From positions 65,061 through 115,714 of the forward strand of contig JACIWK010000003.1 of NCBI GenBank assembly GCA_014360985.1: a stretch of 50,654 nucleotides of DNA, given 5' to 3'. Position 1 is the stretch's first letter, and every line of letters starts with the position of its first letter. Source of the DNA: Candidatus Bipolaricaulota bacterium (lineage in GTDB: Bacteria > Bipolaricaulota > Bipolaricaulia > Bipolaricaulales > Bipolaricaulaceae). A program made the translations under genes and the position numbers. Of this stretch, positions 15,912 through 27,385 are shown one piece after another. Below the pieces are notes generated by a model. That model did no database searches. It was not told the origin of the DNA and saw only the letters and a list, made by a program, of their open reading frames with translations.

Positions 15912-18311
15912 ATGCCTGAACGGATCGAGACCGCCTTCATTGAGGACGAGATGGAGCAGTCGTACATCGACTACGCCGTCTCCGTGATCCGCGCCCGCGC
16001 GGTCCCCGATGTCCGCGACGGACTGAAACCCGTCCAACGTCGTATCCTGTACGGCTTCCGTGAGCTTGGCCTCCTGCCGGGAAAGCCCCCCCGCAAGTCG
16101 GCCCGCATCGTGGGGGAGGTGATGGGTAAGTTCCACCCCCACGGCGACATGGCCGTCTACGAGGCGATGGTGGGACTCGCCCAGGACTTCTCCACCCGCT
16201 ACCCGCTTGTGGACGGGCAGGGGAACTTCGGGTCGATCGATGGGGACGAGCCGGCGGCGATGCGCTATACGGAGGCACGCCTCGCCCCGCTCGCTCGGGA
16301 GTTCCTCGACGAGCTGGAGGAAGAGACGGTGGACTTCGTCCCCAACTTCGACGGGTCGCTTGAGGAGCCAGAGGTCCTCCCCGCCAAGTTCCCCCACCTC
16401 CTCGCCAACGGGGCGTGGGGGATCTCGGTCGGGATGACAACCCAGATCCCGCCCCACAACCTGGGGGAACTGATCGCGGCCACGCTCTACGTCCTCGACC
16501 ACCCCGATGCCACGGTGGACGAGCTCCTCCCCCTCCTCCCTGGGCCGGACTTCCCCACGGGTGGGGTCCTCGTCGGCCGGGAGGGGGTTCGTGCCGCGTA
16601 CGAGACCGGGGAAGGAAAGCTCACCCTCCGCGCTCGGGCGTTTGTGGAGGACGAGCGGATCGTGATCACGGAGATCCCGTACCAGGTGCGGAAATCCACG
16701 ATCCTGGAGAGCATCGCCGCCAAGGCCAAGGACGGGGACATCGAGGGTATCGCCGACCTCCGCGACGAGTCGGACCGGGAAGGGTTGCGGGTCGTGGTCG
16801 AGCTCAAGCGGGGGGTGGACGGCCACCGGATCCTTCCCCGCCTCCTCAAGCTGACCCCGCTTGAGCGCACGTTCGCCTGCCACTTCCTCGTCATCCAGGA
16901 CGGGAACCCGCGCACGCTCCCCCTCCCCGAGATCCTGACGGCGTTCATCTCCTTCCGGCGGGCCACGGTGCGCCGACGGACCGAGTACCGCCTCCGGGTT
17001 GCCCGCGAGCGGGCCCACCTCCTGGAGGGGCTCAAGCTCGCCCTGGAGAACCTGGACCAAGTGCTCGCCATCATCCGCAGTGCGTCCGAGCCGACCGAGG
17101 CGGAAGCGCTCCTCGCCGCGGAGATCGGGCTCTCCCCCAAGCAGGCGGATGCCGTGCTCAAGATGCGCTTCTCCCAGCTCACCAAGCTCGAGCGTCGCAA
17201 GGTCGACGAGGAGCTGGCCGAGCTGACGACGAAGATCGAGGAGTATGAGGCCGTGCTCGCGGATCCGCGGAGGCTTGACCACATCATCCGCGAGGAGCTG
17301 CAGGCGATCGCGGCTCAGTACGGGGACGCGCGGCGGACGACGATCGTCGAGTCGTCAGAGGCGATCGAGCTCGCCGCCCTTGAGGCCCCCCGCCTCGACG
17401 TGATTCTGTGCGTGACGGGGAAGGGGTACGTGAACACGACGGGCTGCGAGGCGTACCGGGCCCAAGGCCGGGGAGGGAAGGGCGTGATCGGGATCCGGCC
17501 CAAGGAGGGGGACTACCTTCGGACGATGGTCGCCGCCCACACGCACCAAGACCTCCTCGTGTTCACCGACCGCGGCCGCGTGTTCAAGCTCCCCTTGCAG
17601 CGCCTCGAGCCCGGCGATCGGGACTCGGTGGGGAAAAACCTGCGCCAGTTCCTGGAGATGGGACTGGACGAGGAGATCCGCGCCGTGCTCCCCGTGGACG
17701 GCTACGAGGGGGGGTACGCCCTCCTCGCCACCCGCCAGGGGATCGTGAACCGCAACGCCCTCTCCGACTACGCCAACGCGCACACGAAGGGGATCCTTGC
17801 CCACTCGATCCCCGACGAAGATCGCCTTGTGGACGTGGCGATCACCCACGGGGGCGGGGAGATGGTCCTCGCCACCGCAGGCGGGCACGTGATCCGCTTT
17901 CCGGAGGAGGCGGTGCGACTCACGCGGCGGCCGTCGAAGGGCGTGATCGGGATCCGCCTCGCTCCGGGGGACCAGGTGGTGGGGATGGTCTGGCTCCCCC
18001 CCGGCGAGACGGAGAAGCGCCTCCTGTTCGTGACCGAAGGGGGGCAAGGGAAGCGCGTGGAGCTTCTGGACCTCCCCGCCCAGGGCCGCGGCGGACGGGG
18101 GGTGATCGGGATCAGGCTTGACGATCACGTCCGGTCGCTCGTCACGGCGATCCTCGTTGCCGATGAGGATGAGGTCGCCCTGTCCACGGCGGCGGGGAAG
18201 GTGATCCGGTTCCCCGCCTCGCAGGTGAGCACGTTCTCCCGCTACGCGCGGGGGGTGCGCCTGATCCAGGTCGAGCCAGGCGACCGGGTGGTGTCGGCGG
18301 TGGTGGTGTAG
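15912..18311 (+). CDS. gyrA: DNA gyrase subunit A
   Basis: 799-residue subunit A of type IIA topoisomerase, which breaks and rejoins DNA during negative supercoiling together with GyrB. The catalytic tyrosine is Tyr119 in [10 protein letters not shown]. The quinolone-binding loop reads [12 protein letters not shown], with Met80 at the position of E. coli Ser83 and Glu84 at that of Asp87. The C-terminal beta-pinwheel has a GyrA-box-like QGRGGKG at about 517-523 and a second copy, QGRGGRG, near 724-730. The canonical box is QRRGGKG, so the assignment as GyrA and not ParC rests on this variant box, full-length homology and the absence of a second copy to compare. gyrB is not adjacent. tyrS follows after 3 bases. 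Confidence 0.9.
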   Translation: MPERIETAFIEDEMEQSYIDYAVSVIRARAVPDVRDGLKPVQRRILYGFRELGLLPGKPPRKSARIVGEVMGKFHPHGDMAVYEAMVGLAQDFSTRYPLVDGQGNFGSIDGDEPAAMRYTEARLAPLAREFLDELEEETVDFVPNFDGSLEEPEVLPAKFPHLLANGAWGISVGMTTQIPPHNLGELIAATLYVLDHPDATVDELLPLLPGPDFPTGGVLVGREGVRAAYETGEGKLTLRARAFVEDERIVITEIPYQVRKSTILESIAAKAKDGDIEGIADLRDESDREGLRVVVELKRGVDGHRILPRLLKLTPLERTFACHFLVIQDGNPRTLPLPEILTAFISFRRATVRRRTEYRLRVARERAHLLEGLKLALENLDQVLAIIRSASEPTEAEALLAAEIGLSPKQADAVLKMRFSQLTKLERRKVDEELAELTTKIEEYEAVLADPRRLDHIIREELQAIAAQYGDARRTTIVESSEAIELAALEAPRLDVILCVTGKGYVNTTGCEAYRAQGRGGKGVIGIRPKEGDYLRTMVAAHTHQDLLVFTDRGRVFKLPLQRLEPGDRDSVGKNLRQFLEMGLDEEIRAVLPVDGYEGGYALLATRQGIVNRNALSDYANAHTKGILAHSIPDEDRLVDVAITHGGGEMVLATAGGHVIRFPEEAVRLTRRPSKGVIGIRLAPGDQVVGMVWLPPGETEKRLLFVTEGGQGKRVELLDLPAQGRGGRGVIGIRLDDHVRSLVTAILVADEDEVALSTAAGKVIRFPASQVSTFSRYARGVRLIQVEPGDRVVSAVVV

Positions 18312-18314
18312 GAG

Positions 18315-19517
18315 ATGGTGCTACCAGATGAGGTGGAGCAGCAGCTAGCGGCGATCGAGCGGAACGCGGAAACCCTGCTCCCGCGGGAGGAGTTGGCCCG
18401 GAAGATCGAGCGGTCCCTCCGCCAGGGGCGTCCGCTGCGGGTGAAGCTCGGGATTGACCCCTCCGCCCCCCAGCTCACCCTCGGCCACGCCGTGGTGCTG
18501 CGGAAGCTACGTACGTTCCAGGATCTCGGTCACACCGCGGTCCTCGTGGTGGGGGATTTCACCCGCCGCATCGGCGATCCGTCAGGGAAATCGAAGACCC
18601 GGGAGCCGATGTCGCCAGAGGACATCGAACGCAACATGCGCACCTACCGGGAACAGGCGTTCCGGATCCTTGATCCTCACCGGACCGAGGTCCGCCTGAA
18701 CTCCGAATGGCTGGAGAAGCTGACCCTGGCCCAGGTGGTCGGCCTCACCGCGCGATATACGGTGGCGCGGATGCTGGAGCGGGAGGACTTCCAGCGCCGG
18801 TTCCGGGAGGGAGCGGCAATCACGATCATGGAGTTCCTCTATCCCTTGGCCCAGGCCTACGACTCGGTGGTGGTACGGGCCGATGTCGAGCTCGGGGGCT
18901 CGGATCAGCGGTTCAATCTCCTCATCGGGCGTGATATCCAGGAGGCATACGGTCAGGAACCGCAGGTCATCCTCACGATGCCGCTCCTCATCGGGACCGA
19001 CGGCACGTTCGCCATGTCCCAGTCCCGCGGGAACTACATCGGGGTGGCTGAGGAACCGGAGGAGCAGTTCGGGAAGGTCATGTCGCTTCCCGATGAGCTG
19101 ATGCCCCAGTACTACCAGCTCCTCACCGATACCCCGTGGGAGGAGGTCGCCGCGTGGCACCCGAAGGAAGCGAAAAAGCGCCTCGCTTGGACCTTGGTGG
19201 CGTGGCTGCACGGGGAGGACAACGCCCGCCGGGGCCAGGAGCACTTCGAGCGGGTGTTCGAGGAAGAGCAGCCGCCGGAGGAGATGCCCGAGGTCGCGGT
19301 GGGGGATCTCCTCGATTCCGGCAACACCGCGAACATCGTCGACCTCCTCGTGGCAGCCAAGATGGCCCGCTCGCGATCCGAGGCGCGGCGGCTCGTGGCA
19401 GGAGGAGCGGTGGAGGTGGACGGGGAGCGGGTCGTTTCGCCTCAGGACCGGGTCGAGGTGCGCTCCGGGGCCGTCCTCCGCGCGGGGAAGCTCCGGTTCG
19501 CCCGCCTCATCCTCTGA
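18315..19517 (+). CDS. tyrS: Tyrosyl-tRNA synthetase with degenerate KMSKS loop
   Basis: 400-residue class I synthetase that charges tRNA-Tyr. It has the Rossmann domain with the HIGH counterpart TLGH (55-58), VGDFTRRIGDPSGKSKTR, the tyrosine pocket region and QRFNLLIGRD, and ends in an S4-like RNA-binding domain (from about residue 335, ARSRSEARRLVAGGAVEVDG). The KMSKS loop is altered: where relatives read KMSKSxGNYI this reads AMSQSRGNYI, with Ala233 and Gln236 replacing both lysines. The rest is intact and the length is normal, so the enzyme is probably functional. It follows gyrA by 3 bases in one operon and converges with the GNAT gene, overlapping its end by 11 bases. Confidence 0.9.
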   Translation: MVLPDEVEQQLAAIERNAETLLPREELARKIERSLRQGRPLRVKLGIDPSAPQLTLGHAVVLRKLRTFQDLGHTAVLVVGDFTRRIGDPSGKSKTREPMSPEDIERNMRTYREQAFRILDPHRTEVRLNSEWLEKLTLAQVVGLTARYTVARMLEREDFQRRFREGAAITIMEFLYPLAQAYDSVVVRADVELGGSDQRFNLLIGRDIQEAYGQEPQVILTMPLLIGTDGTFAMSQSRGNYIGVAEEPEEQFGKVMSLPDELMPQYYQLLTDTPWEEVAAWHPKEAKKRLAWTLVAWLHGEDNARRGQEHFERVFEEEQPPEEMPEVAVGDLLDSGNTANIVDLLVAAKMARSRSEARRLVAGGAVEVDGERVVSPQDRVEVRSGAVLRAGKLRFARLIL

Positions 19518-20238
19518 GGGCGCTCCGCACCTCCCCTTCGAACTCCTCCCGGTCGAGGACGAACGACCGGATCGGTCGTCCATTGACAACCACCCCCTCG
19601 TAACCCCCCCGTGCCGCGGCCTCGTGCGGCGTCGAGGCGCGGTCGATCCAGCGAATGGGGAGGTGGGGTGCGATCTCCGCGATCGCTTGAGCCGCCAGCG
19701 CGAGGAACGGGTAGGTCCACGGGCAGAACGACGGGCCGTGGAGGATGACGACCTGATCAGCATCCTCCTCCTGCGGAACGTAGGCGAGGGGGGATCTCCG
19801 CGGCTGGTGGCGCGCGCCCATCTGGAGGGGGAGGAACAGGAAATCCGGGTCCTCCCCCACTGGCTCAAACCCGCGCCGACGGAAGAACTCCCGGGCCGGG
19901 AGCTGGCCCGGGTGATGCCCAGCGAGGGTGCGGGTGGTGATCCCCCGCGCGGGCTGCCCTCCATTCCAGGCCTGGGGGCTCCTCGTCTCCTCCACGAGGG
20001 CGGCGAGGAGGGAGCTCCCAATGCCCTTCCCCCAGTGCCGCTCGTGGGGGACGTAGAGGCAGAGGATGTGGACCACTCCTTCCTCGGGAACGGGCTCGTA
20101 GTGAAGGATCCCCGCAGCCTTGCCCTCGACGTACGCGATCTTGGCCACCGGTTCCCCCCGCCTCTCCGGAGGAACACAGAACCACGCCAGTTCGGCGACC
20201 GTGGAACCGGACGCCTCGCTGACATGAAGAATTCCCAT
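19507..20238 (-). CDS. GNAT acetyltransferase with C-terminal YoaP-like domain
   Basis: 243-residue protein. The N-terminal GNAT domain has the acetyl-CoA pyrophosphate loop in HWGKGIGSSLL (residues 68-78), preceded by the usual beta strand VHILCLYV. After residue 160 comes a second domain, VVILHGPSFCPWTYPF with Cys172, resembling the C-terminal domain of Bacillus YoaP, a thioredoxin-like fold with a single cysteine. The acceptor substrate is unknown. ATG 20238 follows a purine-rich SD-like GGGGGGA; an upstream in-frame ATG at 20286 would overlap the previous gene. It starts 16 bases after the beta-helix gene, so the two are probably one transcript. Its 3' end overlaps tyrS by 11 bases. Confidence 0.75.
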   Translation of the reverse strand: MGILHVSEASGSTVAELAWFCVPPERRGEPVAKIAYVEGKAAGILHYEPVPEEGVVHILCLYVPHERHWGKGIGSSLLAALVEETRSPQAWNGGQPARGITTRTLAGHHPGQLPAREFFRRRGFEPVGEDPDFLFLPLQMGARHQPRRSPLAYVPQEEDADQVVILHGPSFCPWTYPFLALAAQAIAEIAPHLPIRWIDRASTPHEAAARGGYEGVVVNGRPIRSFVLDREEFEGEVRSALRG

Positions 20239-20254
20239 CCGGCATCCCCCCCTT

Positions 20255-22231
20255 CTACGGGCGCAGATCGAACGCTCCTCCCTCACCGGTCAAGAACGCA
20301 AGCTCATCGGGGCACACGTCCCCTTTGTTGTCCCTGAACTCGTTCCCACCCCCCTCCACCCAACCCGCAAACCGGTACCCCAGGCCAGCGCACGGCCCGA
20401 CGAGGACCCCCACCCCTACATTGCCGTGGATCGAGTTCTCCCAGATCTCCGCTCCCGCGCTGTCCCGCAGGAAGAGAGCTCCCTTCCATCCGCTCCCCGT
20501 GATCGTGCTCCGGGTGATCCTTGCCCACGCCGCACCGCCCACGCCAAGGGACGGACCGCCCAGCCCCGCCTCGCCGATCCCGTTTCCGGTGAACACGCAC
20601 TCCTCGATCTCCGCTTCCGCCCTCCCCCACAGCCACATCCCCCCTCGCTCGTTGCGGGAAAGACGGCAGCGGAGAAGGGTCACGTACGCCCCGTCGCTGG
20701 CGCGGATTCCTTCGAGATTGTCGGAGATCACGCAGTCCACCAACGACGCCCGAGCATCCGCGCCGAGCATCAGACCCTCGGAGCCGTACCCCAACGAGAT
20801 AGCAACCAACTCGCATTCCGCTCCGCCCACGAGGGACAGCACCGGCGCATCGCTGCCGGAGCGCCCTGTGAGGAGGACGCTCCCGTCGCCTTCGATCCGG
20901 ATCGGCTTCCCGACCGTGATCCCCCCCAGGTGAACCCCGGCCTCGACCACGAGCCGTCCTCCCGGGAGGACGGCGTCCACTGCTTCCTGGAGGTTGCCGT
21001 ACCGCGGATCGGGGAACCTCGCCTCAGCGAGGGACGGGACAGCGCGAGGTTCCCGCATCTCCCCAGGCAGATTGCCGGCAAGATCCACGCCGTTCTCCGC
21101 CAGCCGGTTCCCCACCCCCCAGGGGGGAGAGGAGGCCAGAGAGAAGATCCCGTACGTTCTCCACGACTCGATGCGGTTGTGGCTGATCTCCGCTTGAGCG
21201 AGACCCGTCACCCGGATCCCCGACCCCCGTCCGTGGGTGAGCGTGCACCCCAGGATCTGGGCGCGCGACGACCCACTGAGACGGATCCCGTCCCAGCTGC
21301 ATTCCACCACCGTGCACGCGGCGAGGCGAAGCTGAGACGAATCCCGCGCGTCCACCGCGTGCCACCCTCGCTCGATCCGGCAATCCGTAGCTGTGACCCG
21401 ACAATTGCCCTCGAGAAAGAGGGCCACATCTGCGCTATCGGCGATTGTGCATTCCGTGAGCTCTCCTGTTGCCCCGTCCCGAACCCACAGACCGTGCCCC
21501 CGATTGCCGATCACACGAGAACCTTCCGCGATCAGGGTCGCGTCGTCACGGATCCAACTCCCTAGCCGCTCGTTTTCTGCCACCTCGGATCGGACGAGAC
21601 CGAGCCGCGCCGCGCCGGAGAGCCAGATCCCTGCGGTCCGGTTCCGGATGAGAACGGAGTCCCGCACCTCCACCCACGCTTGTTCCTGAGCGCGCAGCCC
21701 GTACCCCCCGTTCTTCGTGCTCGTGACGTTGGTGAGGGCGACGTAGGCTCCGTCGCGGGCCTGCACGCCGTCTGTGGCGTTCTCGGAGAACGCGCAGTTC
21801 TCGACCAGGACCCTTGCTTCCCCCGTAGCAAGAAGACCATGGGCGCAGCCGGCAGGGTCTGGACAGCTTCCCATGGCCCCCGTGAACGTGATCCCCACGA
21901 GGATCACCTCTTCCGGTCCCGGGCCGGCCTGGATCACAGGCTGGCCCAACTCCCGCCCGCGGATCGTCGTCCTCCCCGGCCCGGCCCCGCGCAGCGTGAC
22001 GGCCTTCGTCACGCGGAGGCTCTCCGTCCACACGCCGGCGGGGAGGCAGATCACCGCTCCGGGGGGAGCCGCATCCAATACAGGTTGGATGGCCTCTCCC
22101 GCCCGCGCAGTGATCGTGCAGGCGTTCCCCTCCGGAGAGCTCGTACAGGAGAGGGGGCACACCAGGAGAAGGGTCACCCCCCCGATCGCCATCCGGCGCA
22201 ACACCGCTCGCATCCGTCGCCCGCCGCGCAT
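20255..22231 (-). CDS. Secreted right-handed parallel beta-helix repeat protein (NosD/pectate-lyase-like)
   Basis: 658 residues. A basic start (MRGGRRMRAVLRR) and the core MAIGGVTLLLV end at PLSC (Cys29), which looks like a lipobox but has Pro at -3, so lipid attachment is uncertain. The mature protein consists of short repeats of about 22 residues with spaced aliphatic and asparagine positions, typical of right-handed beta-helices. It comprises two successive helices: each begins with an AIQPVLDAAPPGAVICLPAGV-like cap, the second near residue 430 (LQEAVDAVLPGGRLVVEAGV). Such folds bind or cleave polysaccharides or act as surface scaffolds, and no catalytic triad can be picked out. ATG 22231 lies 8 bases after TACAAT, with no SD. 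Confidence 0.78.
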   Translation of the reverse strand: MRGGRRMRAVLRRMAIGGVTLLLVCPLSCTSSPEGNACTITARAGEAIQPVLDAAPPGAVICLPAGVWTESLRVTKAVTLRGAGPGRTTIRGRELGQPVIQAGPGPEEVILVGITFTGAMGSCPDPAGCAHGLLATGEARVLVENCAFSENATDGVQARDGAYVALTNVTSTKNGGYGLRAQEQAWVEVRDSVLIRNRTAGIWLSGAARLGLVRSEVAENERLGSWIRDDATLIAEGSRVIGNRGHGLWVRDGATGELTECTIADSADVALFLEGNCRVTATDCRIERGWHAVDARDSSQLRLAACTVVECSWDGIRLSGSSRAQILGCTLTHGRGSGIRVTGLAQAEISHNRIESWRTYGIFSLASSPPWGVGNRLAENGVDLAGNLPGEMREPRAVPSLAEARFPDPRYGNLQEAVDAVLPGGRLVVEAGVHLGGITVGKPIRIEGDGSVLLTGRSGSDAPVLSLVGGAECELVAISLGYGSEGLMLGADARASLVDCVISDNLEGIRASDGAYVTLLRCRLSRNERGGMWLWGRAEAEIEECVFTGNGIGEAGLGGPSLGVGGAAWARITRSTITGSGWKGALFLRDSAGAEIWENSIHGNVGVGVLVGPCAGLGYRFAGWVEGGGNEFRDNKGDVCPDELAFLTGEGGAFDLRP

Positions 22232-22245
22232 AGGCGGCGATTGTA
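22229..22245 (-). promoter_or_regulatory. -10 box directly before the beta-helix gene (leaderless type)
   Basis: On the minus strand TACAAT (22245-22240) ends 8 bases before ATG 22231. It lies in the 64-base gap after atpD, so the beta-helix gene is probably transcribed separately from the ATP synthase operon. Confidence 0.5.
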
Positions 22246-22295
22246 GAAACCTCGGTTGCGCAGCGCCACTGCACCGGGCCGGGCAAGGCCGATGG

Positions 22296-24552
<2,257 letters not shown>

Positions 24553-24553
<1 letters not shown>

Positions 24554-26064
24554 CACGCCCTGAACCCTTCGCGGAACTTGGCGAGGGCCTTGTCGAGCCC
24601 CTCCCGCACCGCTTCCGTGAGGTGCCGCTCCTCGCGGAGGGAGGTGAGGACGTGGGGATCGTGCTCGGCGAGGAACGCGAGGAACCCCCGCTCGAACGCA
24701 CGGACCGCGTCCACGGGCACGGCGTCGAGGTGCCCCCCGACCGCGGCGTAGAGGATCGCAACCTGGGCCTCCACGGGAAGCGGCTTGTACTGGTCCTGCT
24801 TCAGGATCTCCATCACCCGCTCCCCGCGGGCGAGCTGGGCCTGGGACGCCTCGTCGAGCTCCTGGGCGAACTCGGCGAACGCGGCCAGGTCCCGATACTG
24901 GGCGAGCTCGAGCCTGAGCTGCCCGGCGACCTCCTTCATCGCCGGGACCTGGGCCGCCCCGCCGACCCGCGACACCGACAGCCCCACGTTCATCGCTGGC
25001 CGCTGCCCCTTGTTGAACAGGTCCGCCTCGAGGTAGATCTGGCCGTCGGTGATGGAGATGAGGTTCGTGGCGATGTAGGCGGTGATATCCCCCGCTTTCG
25101 TCTCGACGATCGGAAGCGCGGTGAGGGACCCGCCACCGTGCTCGTCGCTCATCCGTGCGGCTCGTTCGAGAAGCCGGGAATGGGTGTAGAAGATGTCCCC
25201 GGGGTACGCCTCCCGCCCCGGGGGCCGGCGCAGAAGAAGCGAGATCTCGCGGTAGGCGACGGCGTGCTTGGACAGATCGTCATAGATCACCAGGGCGTCC
25301 TCCCCCCGGTCGCGGAAGAACTCCCCCATCGCGCACCCGGCGTAGGGGGCGATGTACTGCAGTGGGGTCGGGTCCTCGGCGGTCGCGGCGACGACGATCG
25401 TGTAGTCGAGCGCATCGTGCCGACGCAGGGCGTCCACCGCCTTGGCGACCGTGGACGACTTCTGGCCGATGGCGACGTAGATGCAGTACACGCCCTCGCC
25501 CTTCTGGTTGATGATCGTGTCGAGGGCGATCGCCGTCTTCCCGGTGCGGCGGTCGCCGATCACGAGCTCCCGCTGGCCGCGGCCGATCGGGGTCAGGGCA
25601 TCGATGCACTTGATGCCAGTTTGGAGGGGCGTATCCACCGGCTGGCGCGCGATCACCCCGGGGGCCTTGGCGTCGGTCTTGCGGTACCCCTCGGGCTCAA
25701 TCGCCTCCCCCCCATCGCGGGGGTCCCCGAGCGGGCTCACCACCCGCCCCAGAAATCCCTTCCCCACCGGCGTGGACAGCACCCGGCCCGTGCGCCGGAC
25801 CTCGTCCCCCTCCTTGATCCCTCGGTCCGGCCCGAGGATGGCCACCCCGACCGAGTCCTCGGCAAGATCAAGGACGAGGCCGAAGATCTCGCCTGGGAAG
25901 AGGAGGAGCTCGGAGGCCATCGCCGACCGGAGCCCCCACACCCGGGCGATCCCGTCCCCGACCTCGACGACCACTCCCACCTCCTCCATCTGGAGGTCGA
26001 CGTCGAGTTCCTCGATCTGTCTGCGGATGATCGCCGCGATCTCGTCCCGGCGTGGGTTCATCAT
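24553..26064 (-). CDS. atpA: F-type ATP synthase subunit alpha
   Basis: 503-residue non-catalytic nucleotide-binding subunit of F1. The P-loop reads GDRRTGKT near 169-176, where most alpha subunits have GDRQTGKT, so one conserved glutamine is arginine. The DELSEED-like and C-terminal helical domains follow with normal length. Two ATG codons stand in tandem (26064 and 26061) after an AAGGGGT SD, directly behind the stop of atpH. Alpha-type features ([30 protein letters not shown]) separate it from beta. Confidence 0.96.
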
Positions 26065-26610
26065 CTACCCCTTGAGCTGAGCCATGAGTTCGGTCAGGCG
26101 CGCCTGAAGCGAAGCCTCCACCCGACGGCCGGATACAGAAAGCTCGATCCCCGCGAGAAGGTGGGGATCCACCCGTTCCTCGATCAGCACCGTCCGGCGG
26201 AGGGCCTCCCCCAACCGGCTCTGGAGGACGGCCCGCTCCTCCGAGGAAAGGGGGCGCGCGGTGTGGGCCAAGACGTGGAGGGACCTTCCTCTCTCCTCCT
26301 CCTCGCGGAAGAATGCGGGCACGAGGTCGGGGATGAGAATGGCCTTCCCCCGGCGCACGAGGAGCCGCACCAGGTTGAGGGTCAAGGGGTGGAGCGTCGG
26401 CGCCAACGCGCGCTCGAGGACCGCTTCCTTGACTCGGGCGTGGATCAGGGGATGGGTCAGGAAGGGCACGGCAAGCTCGGATTCCCCGTCCCACAGGTCG
26501 CGGAGGAGGGCCAGATCCTGGGCAACGCGCTCTTCCGCTCCGCGGGAGACCGCGGCCTCATACAGGGCACGGGCGTACGGGCGCGCAAGGTCGGCCACGG
26601 GCCTGGTCAC
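26065..26610 (-). CDS. atpH: F-type ATP synthase subunit delta
   Basis: 181-residue peripheral-stalk subunit that caps F1 and binds subunit b. It has the N-terminal PYARALYEAA motif and helical domain, and a C-terminal region with VDPHLLAGIELSVSGRRVEASL, the usual signature of the delta/OSCP family (which normally reads G..vriGd..iDgSv...L). Start GTG 26610 overlaps the atpF stop in a GTGA arrangement. The next gene atpA starts directly after its stop. Confidence 0.92.
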   Translation of the reverse strand: MTRPVADLARPYARALYEAAVSRGAEERVAQDLALLRDLWDGESELAVPFLTHPLIHARVKEAVLERALAPTLHPLTLNLVRLLVRRGKAILIPDLVPAFFREEEERGRSLHVLAHTARPLSSEERAVLQSRLGEALRRTVLIEERVDPHLLAGIELSVSGRRVEASLQARLTELMAQLKG

Positions 26611-27122
26611 TGCAGGAGCCGCGGGCCCAATCGCTCCGTGAGCTCCGCCAGCAACCGCTCGTGGTCCCCTGCCCGCACCTCCCGGGCGAGGACCTTGGAC
26701 GCTCCGAGCACGATGAGCTCGGCGTAGGAGCGGCGGAGGTCGGCGAGCGCCTCCTCCCGGAGGCGCGCCGCTGCCTTCTCTCCTTCCGCGAGGAGCGCTT
26801 GGACCTGCGTGCGCGCCTCCCGGCGGGCGTCGCGGAGGATGCCCTGGGCCTCGGCCTCGGCTTGGGTGACGATGGCCCGCGCGCGCCGGTTCGCCTCAGC
26901 GAGGAGGGCCTCCCGTTCCTCGAGGAGGCGCTGGGCCTGAGCTTGGGCGGCGGCAGCATCGCGGAGCCGCCCTTCCTCGAGCTTCCGTCGTCCGTCGAGC
27001 CAAGCGAGGACGGGCTTGTAGAGCAGATGCTTGAGGAGCCACACCAACAGGGCAAAGGCGACGACGTTCAGGATGAGCGTCCAGTTCAGGTTCTTGATGA
27101 TCGTGCCCCACTCCAGCGTCAC
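26607..27122 (-). CDS. atpF: F-type ATP synthase subunit b
   Basis: 171-residue subunit with one N-terminal membrane helix (LILNVVAFALLVWLLKHLLY) followed by a long alanine-, glutamate- and arginine-rich coiled coil that forms the peripheral stalk. Start GTG 27122 is preceded by the SD AGGGGGG. There is only one b-type gene here, so a b homodimer is expected. It lies 9 bases after atpE and overlaps atpH by 4. Confidence 0.93.
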   Translation of the reverse strand: MTLEWGTIIKNLNWTLILNVVAFALLVWLLKHLLYKPVLAWLDGRRKLEEGRLRDAAAAQAQAQRLLEEREALLAEANRRARAIVTQAEAEAQGILRDARREARTQVQALLAEGEKAAARLREEALADLRRSYAELIVLGASKVLAREVRAGDHERLLAELTERLGPRLLQ

Positions 27123-27131
27123 GGTTCCCCC

Positions 27132-27374
27132 CTACACCACGAACAGGAGGACGATCGCTACCACGAGCGAGTAGATGCCCGTCGTCTCCGCGATCGCGTC
27201 CGCGATCACCATCGTGCGGAGAAGGGTGTTGGCCATCTCCGGCTGGCGGGCCATCGCGTCCAGGGCGTGGGCCCCGATCATCCCTTCCCCGAGCGCGGCC
27301 CCGATCGCCCCGATGCCCATGCAGATCCCGGCAGCGAGGTACTTCGCCGCTTGCACCACTGCCTCCAATTCCAT
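27132..27374 (-). CDS. atpE: F-type ATP synthase subunit c (c-ring), possible Na+ type
   Basis: 80-residue hairpin of two membrane helices joined by the polar loop ARQPE (42-46). The ion-carrying carboxylate is Glu63 in IAETTGIYSLV. Helix 1 has Glu30 in ALGEGM, at the position of Gln32 in the Na+-binding c subunit of Ilyobacter, and Thr64, Thr65 and Tyr68 match its Ser66, Thr67 and Tyr70. This pattern fits a Na+-binding or two-carboxylate site better than a simple H+ site. ATG 27374 has a strong SD (GGAGGTGA). The ion choice is an inference from these residues. Confidence 0.95.
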   Translation of the reverse strand: MELEAVVQAAKYLAAGICMGIGAIGAALGEGMIGAHALDAMARQPEMANTLLRTMVIADAIAETTGIYSLVVAIVLLFVV

Positions 27375-27385
27375 CTCGTCACCTC

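Noticed and set aside
14073-17282. A 1069-codon minus-strand open frame
   Set aside because: Only the part from ATG 15812 downstream looks like protein. The upstream half is antisense to gyrA and has the Arg/Pro/Gly/Glu-rich look of GC-driven shadow frames.
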